Assembly (NCBI GenBank): GCA_022113835.1
Contig: JAILWY010000001.1
Coordinates: 6,634,001 to 6,698,000, forward strand
DNA from: Atopsyche davidsoni
Taxonomy: Eukaryota > Arthropoda > Insecta > Trichoptera > Hydrobiosidae
DNA length: 64,000 nt
Direction: 5' to 3'
Part shown: positions 38,970-49,699 of the stretch, one piece after another
How the letters are laid out: each line of letters begins with the position of its first letter
Position numbering within the stretch: position 1 is the stretch's first letter
The notes under the pieces: model-generated
What the model was told of the DNA's origin: nothing
The model's input: only the letters and a program-made list of their open reading frames with translations
The model's database searches: none
Program-made: the position numbers and the translations under genes

Positions 38970-40110
38970 TATTAAGAAAAGTTTACTGAATTATATTTTT
39001 CTCAAAGAAGGTTGGTTACCTTCTCAGTGAACACGTATCTGTTCATGGTTTTTTTTATGGCAATCAGTCTTTTACAGGTTCAAACAGGTCTTTCTATATC
39101 GCAGATTTATATTTGATGAAAAGGTTCGAGTATTGCTTTTCTTTTCAAAACAGAATCAATAATAAGTGTTATAGATAATTAATTTTCTTCTTGAATGTTA
39201 TTTCATAAGTTTATTGTATTTTATACTTACAAATTAGTTAAATACAACTAATAGAAACCCAATTTTCATCATAGAGGTTTGTTTGTGGACTCAGTATTTT
39301 GTGCACGAAAGAAGTAATATACATTAATTTATAAATTCTACTTCTTTATCTCACTATGCTTTTAACTGCTGTATGTGTTAACTAATTAATTATTTTATAT
39401 GCTTTATATATGTTACTTTGTGAACTGAAATAACAATCTATTTCATAGAGGTTTTTTTTCGTAAATTCACTATATATTTAATTCTATAGAATAATGACTC
39501 ACATATGAAGACACCAAATATATTTTTCCTTTCCGTTGACCGGCTTTTTGTTATTTAATGAAAACAGTACAACTATGAATATTTTAAAGGGTAAATATGA
39601 TCCATAACTAATGTGATAAAACTTACTGTTGCTTGCAAATTACTTGGAGACAAAATCATAATAATAAATTTAAAAAGTAATTTTTTTTTTAAATGCTTCC
39701 GTATAGGAAGTTTTTTTTTTTGTTTACAGTAACTTTCATTGCATTTTCAAAAACCTTTAAGGTTTGTTATGATTCATTAATTCAACAAATATTAATTCAA
39801 ACAATGAGAGAATGGCAATTTCTCGTCGCATATTTTAAATCTTAAAGAAATGATTTTGAGAGAGCGCTCGTTGGAACTGTATATTTTCAGGATTTCAGGC
39901 TTAGAGGCTCTAGCGCGGCAGCCCGGACGTCCGCAGGCTTTATGTTTACTAATTGCACCCTGGCGCAGCGCTACCGTGCGCCACTTCCGCAGAGCTTTTA
40001 TTATTGCCTGAAATCGTGCGGATATAGAGGTGTGCAGTAACCATATGAAAACTGAAATTTTCGTGGACAAAATTATTGAGATGTTTAAATAATTGTTTAT
40101 CGATTTGTTT
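38970..40110. other. intergenic, one GC-richer block
   Basis: AT-rich DNA with a GC-richer block at about 39860-40030. No gene is supported; the minus frame there (39792-40070) has no recognisable domain. Confidence 0.35.
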
Positions 40111-40117
40111 TAATGAT

Positions 40118-40236
40118 ATTCAATATTTTTGACAAAAAGTACTTGGTGGAGTTCTATTTTAATATTCCCGGAAATCGGTCACAAATAAAAACGAACAAGT
40201 GAAAAATCACTCTAGTATCTTACTCAAAAATATTAA
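40118..40236 (-). mobile_element. foldback element, copy 3 (deleted)
   Basis: A short copy keeping both ends (CAATATTTTTGACAAAAAGT at one side, ACTCAAAAATATTAATATG at the other) and part of one arm (CGGTCACAAATAAAAACGAA), with the centre and the other arm lost. No clean target duplication was found. Confidence 0.7.
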
Positions 40237-40843
40237 TATGATATTATTAACAAAAATTTAAAACTGCAACCGTACATTCACAAGTTAAATATATCTTCCA
40301 AAATATTTCTAACGTTTACATTACGACTACTAACTTATCAAGAAACAATCTCCAACAAAAAAACTCTAATACTTAATAAATAATTTCGATTTTGTAAAAA
40401 ATAATCAAATTCTATTTTATATTGTATTGACAAATAGATACTAATATTGAAAATTTCCTGGAGTTGTTTCCAAAAAATGACAAACTTTATTTGTTTTTAG
40501 GCTTTTTGTGTATTATTACATTTCTTTGTAGAGCTTTTTATCAACTTTTTATCAACGGGTTTCAATTTCTTTTTACCTTTTAGTATTCAAATAATACCAG
40601 AAATATAATACGTGAACATAATATAGGTAAAATAAGATGTGTAGGTTATACTATAAATATAAACATATAGTATGGATTTCCGTATTAAAAAAATTATATA
40701 AGATCTTCATCTTATAAAGCTTCGCATGTTTTACCTTTGTCTTAATCTACTAAATCAGTTAGTGTAAAAGTAAGTTCCAAAAATGTTTATATAAAAATAA
40801 CTTTATCATAGTCTTACTATCTTGTATTGTTACGGTACTATAA

Positions 40844-40882
40844 TCAAAATAAAAAAAAAAACAAAAATAAAAATAAAAAAAA
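40844..40882 (+). mobile_element. A-rich mini-insertion with 12-bp target duplication
   Basis: A 39-bp tract made almost only of A with scattered T and C is bracketed by the exact 12-bp direct repeat ACGGTACTATAA at 40832-40843 and 40883-40894. This is the expected footprint of a retrotransposition event truncated to its poly(A) tail. Confidence 0.7.
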
Positions 40883-40899
40883 ACGGTACTATAAGCATA

Positions 40900-42515
40900 C
40901 AAATATCAGTATAGTCATTATTTATAGTCTCCCCATTTAGTTTTAAAACATTACGTTTTTTTAAAATTTGTATCAACACAAAAATAATATTTAATTATAA
41001 ATTCAGAATAATTCTGAATTCAAATAATCAAATATTCATAAAATATTTCATACGTACTTCAATTAACTGTGATAATAGTTTAACTCTGCCTAAAAGCCTC
41101 TGGATCTTCAAAAAAATATTTAAAATATTGATAAAAAAAACGCTTTTTTTTAAACAATTGAACTTTTTGCTTGCCTTATTTCGCAGAATGAATACACGAG
41201 CAATTATCTATTAAATAAAGAGTAACAACATATATGTAGTATACTTGCACCCCAAATAAATTTTTCATATTGATTTATGTCTGCGTATGCGCTGGAAGAG
41301 CGTAAAACTATGAAATGCTCGCGGCATACGTCCCGCAGCGTCTCCTATTATGCACCAGAATAGAATGGAGAAGTAAGGAAAATACTCTCCGGGTCTAAAT
41401 TGGCTTCGGCAGGATGTGACACCTCAGCTCTCGTGCAGGAAGTCTGAGACCGCAACCGCATATGGATTGCGCTCTCACTGTGCTCCACTACTCAAAACCA
41501 AGAATTATTTTCTAGTCATTTTATAAATTGCGTGTAAATATACAAACATGCTTTACGTCTTATGTATAAATTGTTTTACATAAAGTACACATAAGTTTGA
41601 GGAATTAAAATTAAAATTAAAGGTAGGGGTAGGGCATTAACAAAGTGTTTGCCGGTACTATGTACATCTTGATTGCATTGAATTTCAAATGTCCTTTATT
41701 AACGCATGATTTTTTTTGTAGTTAAATCGCATAGTTTGGTAAAAAATTGTCTTTATTTTAACAAAAATGTGTATCAAAACTTAATTCATGGTTAAAATTG
41801 ATACTTACTAGTAGTAACACAATATAATAATATTAAAATTATATTGTTCATTTACTACCACACAAAAGTCGTCATTCGTAAAACATTGGAAATAAAAATC
41901 TTTATTAGTGGAAGATTTTGAGCAACTGTTATTTTATTTTCATATAAATAAAAATCTACAAAATATATTAAATTTTTTATTATAGTGTTTTGGCAATCAT
42001 TAGAAATTTCTATGACTTTAAGGTAAAAATCTCAATATACAACTGTATTTATTTGAATAAACAATCACTTTTACTAAAGAATTTTTTTTGATAATGTTTA
42101 ATTTCATCGATTATTTCTAAAAATACTTTTTTTATCACTGTCAAATAACATATCAGTCATTTATAGGATTAATCAAGTCTCGAATTATATTCCGAGATAT
42201 AACCAAATCAGGCAAATGTAAGCTAATACTTTATACATTTAATAAGATATATGAATATCTCTTCTGATAATGAACATAATAAAAATATATCAATTCATTT
42301 TGACTAATTTTCGGATATGTACTTTCACATAATAAAATATATATTTGTAAAATAATCAAAATATAATAGCATTCATATAATACATCTAAGTCAAAACCGT
42401 TTTTTATTGCACAATATGAAGTTGTGTTTTGATAACTATCCAAACGATATTTTATCACTAATTTTAAATTATGAAACACATTTTAAATATTTAATGTATC
42501 AAAAGAATATTTCTT
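40900..42515. other. intergenic, downstream of sarcoglycan
   Basis: AT-rich. A GC-richer block lies at about 41280-41480. No exon is supported. Confidence 0.35.
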
Positions 42516-42518
42516 AAA

Positions 42519-42524
42519 TTTATT
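42519..42524 (-). terminator. candidate sarcoglycan polyadenylation signal
   Basis: AATAAA on the minus strand (TTTATT on +), about 216 nt past the sarcoglycan stop codon. Other AT-rich hexamers lie nearby, so use of this one is inferred. Confidence 0.4.
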
Positions 42525-42739
42525 GAATAGTTACGGGTATATATTAATCCTAGATATTTTGAAAATATAAAAACTCAAAACTTCAATTTCATTTTCAAAA
42601 CAATATCAGTTTATCAGCTATGTTGTTATTGTTTTGCATTCTTTACCATACTATATATATGATCAAGTAAAAATATACAAAATTATCTTCTTTTTTTATG
42701 TACATAAAAAAGTACATCTTCTACCAATCTTCAACGATT

Positions 42740-45194
42740 TCATCGACAAATATCTTCTGAGCCAAATGTCTGACATATGCCATCAGCACTTGCGAGAAAT
42801 AACCTTCCATTGTCACAAATGCACAACTGGTATATTCTATGTGGATTTTTGTATTTCCGAGTCACTCTGAACATGTCTAATTTTGCTTTTGGCATCTTTG
42901 GCATTATTATTTTAGAAGTATTAAACATTAACTATAAAAAAATATAAAAAATTCATAAAAATATGAAATAAAGCTGTTGGAATTAATATTAATATAAATA
43001 ACAGACATATTCTCACCGAGCCTTTTTTTGACATAATATTTACACTATTAAGTGAATTTAAAATAATACTGCCCCCTCTTGAATCGATATTCAGTTCTCC
43101 AGCAGCTGAAATCATAAGTGATCTTGTCAACGATTCCAACCTAAAAATTAAAATTGTTTATTTCTATTTTATATTAAAATACACTAATTGTAATATATTA
43201 AATTAACTGCAATTAAATACCTCTTACCTTAAGTCCTTTCCCGATTCGGCCCTCACCATTGGTGTTTCCACAGAGCCTTCGAAGATAGCCCCGCCTATGC
43301 CCAGGATCTTAAGGGCATCTGCACCCACGGCCACTTCACCAGGATCAGCTGAGAAAAGCACTTTACCGTTCGGATCCTCAACTAGAAACTTTTTGCCCTT
43401 ACATTCGAGCTTCTCTTCATCTATAATAAAATAAACGTACAATCTAGCAAATTTATAAAATTTATTGAGTTTTGCAGTCAAGTATTCTTTTGATATTTTC
43501 GTATAATTAACGAAGCTCTCTCTTTGATAACATTTTTTATTATTTTTCTGTTGGCAATCTTATTATAAAATCATATTCAAAACGATGATATATATTAATA
43601 AATCTCAAGTCACAGATACAAGTAGAAGATAATGGTTTTACTTGATATAAGCGTACGAAGTCCCTGAATGATTTGAATTTTTAAAAATTATTTATATGTA
43701 ATAAAGATACGGTAAATAAAGATAATGCCTAAACAAAGAATATACATTTTGAATTGAAGTTTTGAGTTATTATTTGATATCGGTTTCATCTAGGATAATG
43801 TTATATTTATTTGTAAAAAAAAAAATCCAAAGACAATATCAAATTTTCGAGAGATATATATGTGAACAAAGTAAACAATATGTCATGGATTACTTATGTA
43901 AGCATTTTCAATTTCTGATATATAATTGAAGAAAGTATTGAGTTAAATTATTTTTATTTTGTTGTAAATTTACAAAATTATACCCGCGAAACGTTAAGTA
44001 AGAGCATTCACATGCTTGTAAAGTGCCACTCCAAAGAATCGCAAATTGGACACAGCTTTCCTACTAGAATATTTATGATTTACTACTAATGGACTTTCAA
44101 AACAAACTCTTTCATTACAAACGTCTCCCTCTTCTCGTCTTACATCCTCCATCCACTTATTGTGCTCCCTTCGATTCAAATAAGTTTTTTCTCACCTACA
44201 AACAATTGATTTTGCAAGCTCCCCTGGGAATTTCTCATCCTGACTGTGAAATTCTGATAAGACTCGATAACCATCGGCTGTCCCTTTCGCGAGCCTATCG
44301 ATGAGGCGTACAAAGAATCGATGACGTATGCCTTGCCTGACAGCTGAACTCCTCCGGGAAATATTTTAAGCGGACCCATTCCATTCTGAAAGCACAGGTA
44401 ATATTTGTTTTTTGTTTTTCAATATACATACAAGACATGGGCTACATAAAAGCAGCATTGCACTTGTTTTTCTAAGACAAAATCTATTAAGTTATAACCA
44501 TTATCCTGATTTATTATGAGCTTCTTCCATAGTATTTTTGCAAAAATTAATGAGCCTTTGCTCAAATTTATGTGCATGTTCTTATTATTACATAACAATA
44601 TTCTACAACTGTTCAAATATTGTTAAGTTATGAATATTTTAAATAACGAACAGTTACTTATTTTATGATATTTTACTATTTATAGAAACTAATTTAACTG
44701 TTACCCATTTTGACACTTAAACTTGTCTAAATTGTGCATTATCACGACATACTTTTATGTGTTTAAAAACAAAAATAAAATTTTTGATTTATTTATATAT
44801 GTATATATGTATAAGGGCATTTATTTTGATTATATCTTAAAAATATTTATCAAAAACTTAATAATACAATATATAGTAAAATACGTAAATATTTCATATA
44901 ATTAAACTTACGTTACTGAATTTCATTATGCTCATAATCCAAAGTGTGAGAGCCAGGTTTATTGTGACTATTAGTATAAGGGATGTGATGATTCCAAACA
45001 AGCACCATTTGCGCCAGCCTAACTCTGGGGGTGCGGGAGGACAGCGGGGAGTGCAGTTTATGCAGTCCTTGCGGCCTCTGCATCCTCCACACAGGACTCC
45101 GCACCGGCTGGAAGGCTCTGGACTCTCCCCGTGGATCGGTGACGGGCGCTCCTGCTGGCCCTCCCAGTCTTGGGATATCACAACGGGAACCATC
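42740..45194 (-). CDS. Scgdelta: delta/gamma-type sarcoglycan
   Basis: A type II membrane glycoprotein of the dystrophin-associated complex in muscle. Minus-strand exons are 45194-44912 (ATG at 45193), 44385-44196, 43420-43228, 43140-43017 and 42931-42740; all junctions are GT-AG, giving 326 residues. A Cys/Pro-rich cytoplasmic N-terminus (1-62) precedes one membrane segment (about 66-90, CLFGIITSLILIVTINLALTL split around it). Extracellular blocks match the family: NGMGPLKIFPGGVQL, KVLFSADPGEVAVGA, VETPMVRAESGKDLRLESLTRSL. The C-terminus has the conserved cysteine cluster CICDNGRLFLAS...C...C. An acceptor (TTTATTTGTTAG) immediately precedes the ATG, so at least one upstream non-coding exon exists, perhaps in the CpG island at 48420-48730. 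The N-terminus is much more Cys-rich than in vertebrates. Delta versus gamma cannot be separated in insects; the symbol follows Drosophila usage. Confidence 0.95.
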
Positions 45195-47770
45195 CTAACA
45201 AATAAAAAAGAATAAGGCATACAATAAGTGAAAATACTCGAACAATAACAGGTTTATTTTTATTGGACAGGATAACAGGATTTCCAGCAGATCTAATAAA
45301 AATTAAAAAACGTTCTTCGTGACTTAATTTTATATTTAACGGAATAGGAAGAGACCAGTTGCCTAAAGAAAAATAGTTACTTATCTAATTAAATTGGAAC
45401 ATAATAAATATTTATATTAAATACACATATGTGCTGATAAAAGTTAGAAATATTGTTTCATAAGAAAGGACATTATGTCCAGGACAAAGAAGATTTTAAA
45501 GTAGTATCTCTGGTGAGGTGCAGCGGGTGGGGAGCATCAGAACAATGATTGATGTTGCCGTGAGGACTAGAGAGCGAACCAGCCACCCTTGAACTAGGGG
45601 AACCTTTATGTTTTAATTTATATAAATACAGTATAATGTTTTATAAAATGGCAGTTTGTCAAAAGCTGCTTTATGGTAATTTATAAAATATTCAATAAAT
45701 TTGGGGAATATTAAAGGAATATGATAGTTTTAAATGAACAATTTAAATTTATAAATTGTGTTTTAAAACTAACAAAAAGATGAAGTATTTGTATAGAACT
45801 TTTATAATTAAATTCTTTAAGACCTGTGATAAGAGCATAAAGGAGTTATATTAAAAAAGAGAAAATACATAATTTGCATCGCTTTTTTGAAATTTGGATG
45901 TCTTATAAAATTCTTTCGTATTTTTGTTTTGAATAAAAAAATTGCTTTGTCCTGAAATAATCTTCACAAAACAGAATTCGAATCGTTACGCGTCGGAAAA
46001 ACCTTATTTTTAAATTTAAAAATATTAAAGATTAATCTTTCAGAAACACACTTTGAAGAGGGATCTAACGTTATATTGAAAATGAGGTAAGGGTTGTTCA
46101 TTTTTAGTCGTCAGGTCACTTTCACTGCTGCAGTGGAGGCAGAAGCTCCCCGCTGCAGTACAGATTACAGGCACCTGTTCAACCTGCGCTCGGCTCATTA
46201 CCATAATGCCTCTCTGATAGTAAACTGAAAGGAACTTAAAACGACTAAAATCAAAGTTTCCAGGAGAGAAATTTACCCCAGCTGCTCAGTCACGCTACTT
46301 TAATTGTAGTAGCCTTTCAAATGAATTCTGCCAAAATGTATAATTTATAATATTATATATCTTTTGTTTTATAAGATTTCATATTTAGATCAAATATCAT
46401 AAAAAATAATCATTGTTAAATATTTGTCTTATAATATAGATGTAATGTAAATTCGTCGTGCGTTTCAAATTAAAGATTTGTCAAAATATATGATAGTTGA
46501 ACGACACATCTCTGTTAGCACTAATCAAAATCTGTTGACATATATAAATTAGAATTGAACTTGACACATACGCCAATATTCAGTATAAATATATGTGATT
46601 GCTGATTGAAACTTACGTTGCTGTTTTTTTATGTTAAATTTTTAAACGTTAAGCTAACTTAGAATGGTTTGAACATCCTCGCTTAATCGCTGTAATGCCT
46701 CCTTTTGATGCCTCAATAAACCAGTTGACATTGAAGATAAACGAATTCCCTTGTTTAAAACTAAACGACCTAAACCTTTCAGCCCCCGTAATTTTAGCTG
46801 ATGCCGTCCGCGCCACGAGAGCAGAATAATCGCTAGAGAGCTTTCACAAGGTAAAGAAAAACTAACAAACCTGATTCCACCGGACTTTCGTCTCTGCCCG
46901 ACGGCAGGCAGTCTCGGAGCGATGTAACTCTTTGTATAAACTTTTTTCAGCTTTCAATTTGTCTATTTCTCAGTAATTTTATTGAAGCTTCCTATTTTCA
47001 TTAACATTATTATTACGATGTTTATACGGCGGCATTAATTGCTGAGGCTTTGATGTCAACAGCGCCATTGACAATATCGTAAATACTTAATGCAACGTTA
47101 AAATACATCTTAACTATGCATTTAAGAGTGTCTGAGACTCATTCAAGGAGCTATTTTCTGCGCTGTTGGAAGATAATTTTCATAAAATTAGTTTAAGTGT
47201 CTACTTGTTGTCTAGTGAAGCATGAAGAGGTATGCAAATACTGCGGCAGTTAATAAAATAATCTGTAATAAAAATTAACGATGAATTTTACAGCACAATT
47301 TACATTATTTTAAACGAAATGGTTAAACATTCGTCTTAGTTTTTTAAATAAAAAATTAAAGTTAGTTTTTTGAAATGCAGTCGAATTGTCAGTTCTGCAG
47401 GCTTTTTATATTATCCTACAGACCACTGAGGGAGGATATCCAATCAGCTGTAATGCTGATCGATTCGATTAGAGAAGACTTGCTGATGGAGCAACATTAC
47501 CTGCCAAAAGGAGACACCTAGACGTATGTGATTACCTCCGAATCTCACCTGGTGGTTTTGCTACGACTTTTCACTTGTAGCAACTAACAAAAATATTATG
47601 AAGCAAAATTAGTTTATCCCAATTGCATAATACCTTATTCTTATTTATTATAAAAATATTTATTTTGGAAGTATTTCGTAAAAAATATTATGTCACCATA
47701 TTATTATAATTTTTACTTAATGAGATTTTTATTGATAATGATTAAGTACATTTTTTCAAATATTCAAAAT
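45195..47770. other. probable 5' intron of sarcoglycan, no exon recognised
   Basis: Lies between the splice acceptor at the sarcoglycan start codon and the upstream CpG-rich island. AT-rich with GC-richer blocks at about 46110-46280, 46790-46920 and 47400-47560. No coding exon is supported. Confidence 0.4.
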
Positions 47771-47772
47771 TT

Positions 47773-47900
47773 ATTAAAGAAACTCTTAGAAAAATATCAT
47801 CGTGATTTGTGTGGGATACGAATTCACTGCTTGCATGACCGGTGCATTACCAATTATGCCAACGAATCACTTGTACTTGGCAAGAATTTTTAACAATCAT
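47773..47900 (-). mobile_element. SINE-like element, partial copy (locus 3)
   Basis: A diverged minus-strand fragment of the tRNA-derived family: the tRNA-like region (with GCCAACGAATCACTTG and GTGATTTGTGTGGGAT on +) and the start of the body, about 128 bp. The tail is missing. The D-arm region differs from loci 1, 2 and 4 and folds well (GCAT paired with ATGC). Foldback copy 4 is inserted at its 5' end. Confidence 0.75.
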
Positions 47901-47906
47901 ATATTA

Positions 47907-48146
47907 ATATTTTTAAATAAAATACTTGAGTGATTTTCCACATTTTCGTTTTTATTAGTGATCGGTTTCGCCAACCTTTCACGTTGGCATTATCAAACAA
48001 ACTCTGTTTGATAATGCCAACGGGAAAGGTTGGCGAAACCGGTCATTAATAAAAACGAAAATGTGGAAAATCACTCAAGTATTTTATTCAAAAATATTAA
48101 AATGGAGTTCCACCAAGTAATCTCTGTCAAAAATATTGAATTTCTT
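47907..48146 (+). mobile_element. foldback element, copy 4 (most complete)
   Basis: A 240-bp hairpin element: left arm 47907-47999, 5-nt loop, right arm 48005-48097 with few mismatches, then a 49-nt single tail ending ATATTGAATTTCTT. It is flanked by an exact 12-bp duplication AATCATATATTA at 47895-47906 and 48147-48158. Both arms carry a hammerhead-like core in opposite orientation. There is no coding capacity. Confidence 0.9.
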
Positions 48147-48419
48147 AATCATATATTATGTGAAACAACGTACTTATTATGCCAATTAAATCCGTTTAAA
48201 GAGTTTTTTTAATCAATTTTCAATATTTGAAAAAAATCTGTATAGGCAAAATCGTATTTCCTGTGAGACGGTCTTCACAAAAAATCAATAAGACATTTTT
48301 ATTATTTTTACTTTCATGCATAAAATAAATAAATAAAAATATTTTAAACACACGGAAAAGCACTTACACCTTAACTTGATTGAAACTCTCAAAGTTCGTC
48401 ATTTAATCCACAACATCAC

Positions 48420-48730
48420 CGACTCACTCAACACCGGGGCGAAATCGACAACACACACTCCACCGAAAACCTCGCTCCACCTGCGGAGCACCCACTCAGC
48501 GCCGGGCGCGGTGAAGCCTTCACATTACGCCGGAGTCAAGTTCGCACGTGCACTTTTATTCGCGGCCGCGTAAAACAAAGGCCGGGAGCGGAGCGGCGAG
48601 CAAAAACAACGAAGGTCCGGCCGGCGCTCGTAAAGTGGCGGCGGGACGCGCGGAGGCGCCGGGACGCCCGCCAAGCCCGGACTCGAAATACCCGACCTCG
48701 ATCCGCGCGGCTTCTTCATTTTCCAGGTAT
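48420..48730 (-). promoter_or_regulatory. CpG-rich island, candidate sarcoglycan promoter
   Basis: A ~300-bp very GC- and CpG-rich block in AT-rich DNA, 3.3 kb upstream of the sarcoglycan start codon. The acceptor in front of that codon requires an upstream exon on the minus strand, and this is the nearest strong island. It has overlapping open frames on both strands, expected of GC-rich DNA. It could instead be a first exon of a + strand gene: CCAG|GTATTT at 48726 resembles a donor. Direction is inferred. Confidence 0.4.
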
Positions 48731-48890
48731 TTTGAAAACACTTGTTGCTTCGCTTGTTTATAAGACCTGCGTCTAATGTTCATAGCAAGTTATGCTTGTA
48801 ATACCAAAAAAAAAAAAAAACAATTTGAATACATATATTTTTTTTGCTTGAATGAATCAAAACCTTAAATTGGTAAAAATATATATTTTT

Positions 48891-49096
48891 GGTACTTGTT
48901 TTTTATCCGACCACCAAAAAACTTGTACCTAACCTTTTTTTAAAACCTAACCTAACCCAACGAATCGAGCGGTCATGGAAATCTGCAATGAACGAAATAT
49001 ACGCCACAACGGGACGCATCGTCATATGATAGATTCTTATCTCTGCGAGTACATGTACATTAAAAAAATTTGGTGGTCGGATAAAAAACAAGTACC
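48891..49096. mobile_element. hAT-like MITE carrying CCTAA units, copy 2
   Basis: A 206-bp relative of the element at 1274-1452, with the same ~27-bp terminal inverted repeats (GGTACTTG...CAAGTACC, here perfectly matched at the tips) and the same interior including CCTAA units and ATCGTCATATGA. It has about 27 bp more in its right half. Flanks contain TATATTTT on both sides, with one base of uncertainty at the left edge. Confidence 0.85.
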
Positions 49097-49189
49097 TATA
49101 TTTTAATATGGAATTATTGGACGGTAAAAAAATGTATTAATCTCTAATTTATTTATTTATTTTTTTGAGAAAATCATTCAAGTATTTTA

Positions 49190-49617
49190 TTATTACTAAT
49201 ATGATTGGGCACATTAGTTCATACATAAAAAAATGATTTAAAGAATATGTGAAGCGATTTTAGTCCCTAGTTTGGGGACTAAAATCGCTTCACTTGTTAC
49301 TTTGTTCAAAAAGTCCAGTGCTTGCAAATCACTAAATATTGGTTGGCCTGGGCACATTGGTTCATATGTAGAGTATGATTGTTAAAAATTCTCGATTAAC
49401 GGAAGTGATTCGTTAGTACAAGGGTTAGTACACCGGCCATGTAAGCCAAGGGATGTGGGTTCAAATCCCACACAAATCACGATTATATTTTTATGAGAGT
49501 TTCTTAAATCGTCTTATATGTATGAACTAATGTGCCTAATCATATTAGTAATAATATAATAAACCCGTAATGGGTAATAAATACGCATCTGATTGACGTC
49601 AAAACCAAGAAATAGAC
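49190..49617 (+). mobile_element. SINE-like element (locus 4) nested in a foldback copy
   Basis: A 428-bp insertion with an exact 12-bp duplication, TCAAGTATTTTA, at 49178-49189 and 49618-49629. It starts TTATTACTAATATGATT exactly like locus 1, giving a short inverted piece of its own tail (to about 49248). A hairpin spacer and ~70 bp of other sequence follow, then the plus-strand SINE unit (49343-49597) with B-box GGTTCAAATCC and tail ACCCGTAATGGGT. A ~20-nt variable extension precedes the right duplication. Confidence 0.87.
49249..49293. repeat. perfect 19-bp hairpin
   Basis: GTGAAGCGATTTTAGTCCC at 49249-49267 and its exact inverse at 49275-49293, with a 7-nt loop. It lies inside SINE locus 4 and is not present at the other loci. 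Confidence 0.9.
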
Positions 49618-49699
49618 TCAAGTATTTTACTCAAAAATATTAAAATGGAATTCCACCGAGTACTCTTTGTCAAAAATATTGAATTTCTTATTAATCTCT

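Larger units (their letters stand above)
49164..49695 (+). mobile_element. foldback element, copy 5, split by a SINE
   Basis: The left piece (about 49164-49189, ending CAAGTATTTTA) and the right piece (49618-49695, with ACTCAAAAATATTAAAATGG and the tail ATATTGAATTTCTT) form one contiguous foldback right arm and tail when the SINE at 49190-49617 is removed. Confidence 0.75.
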
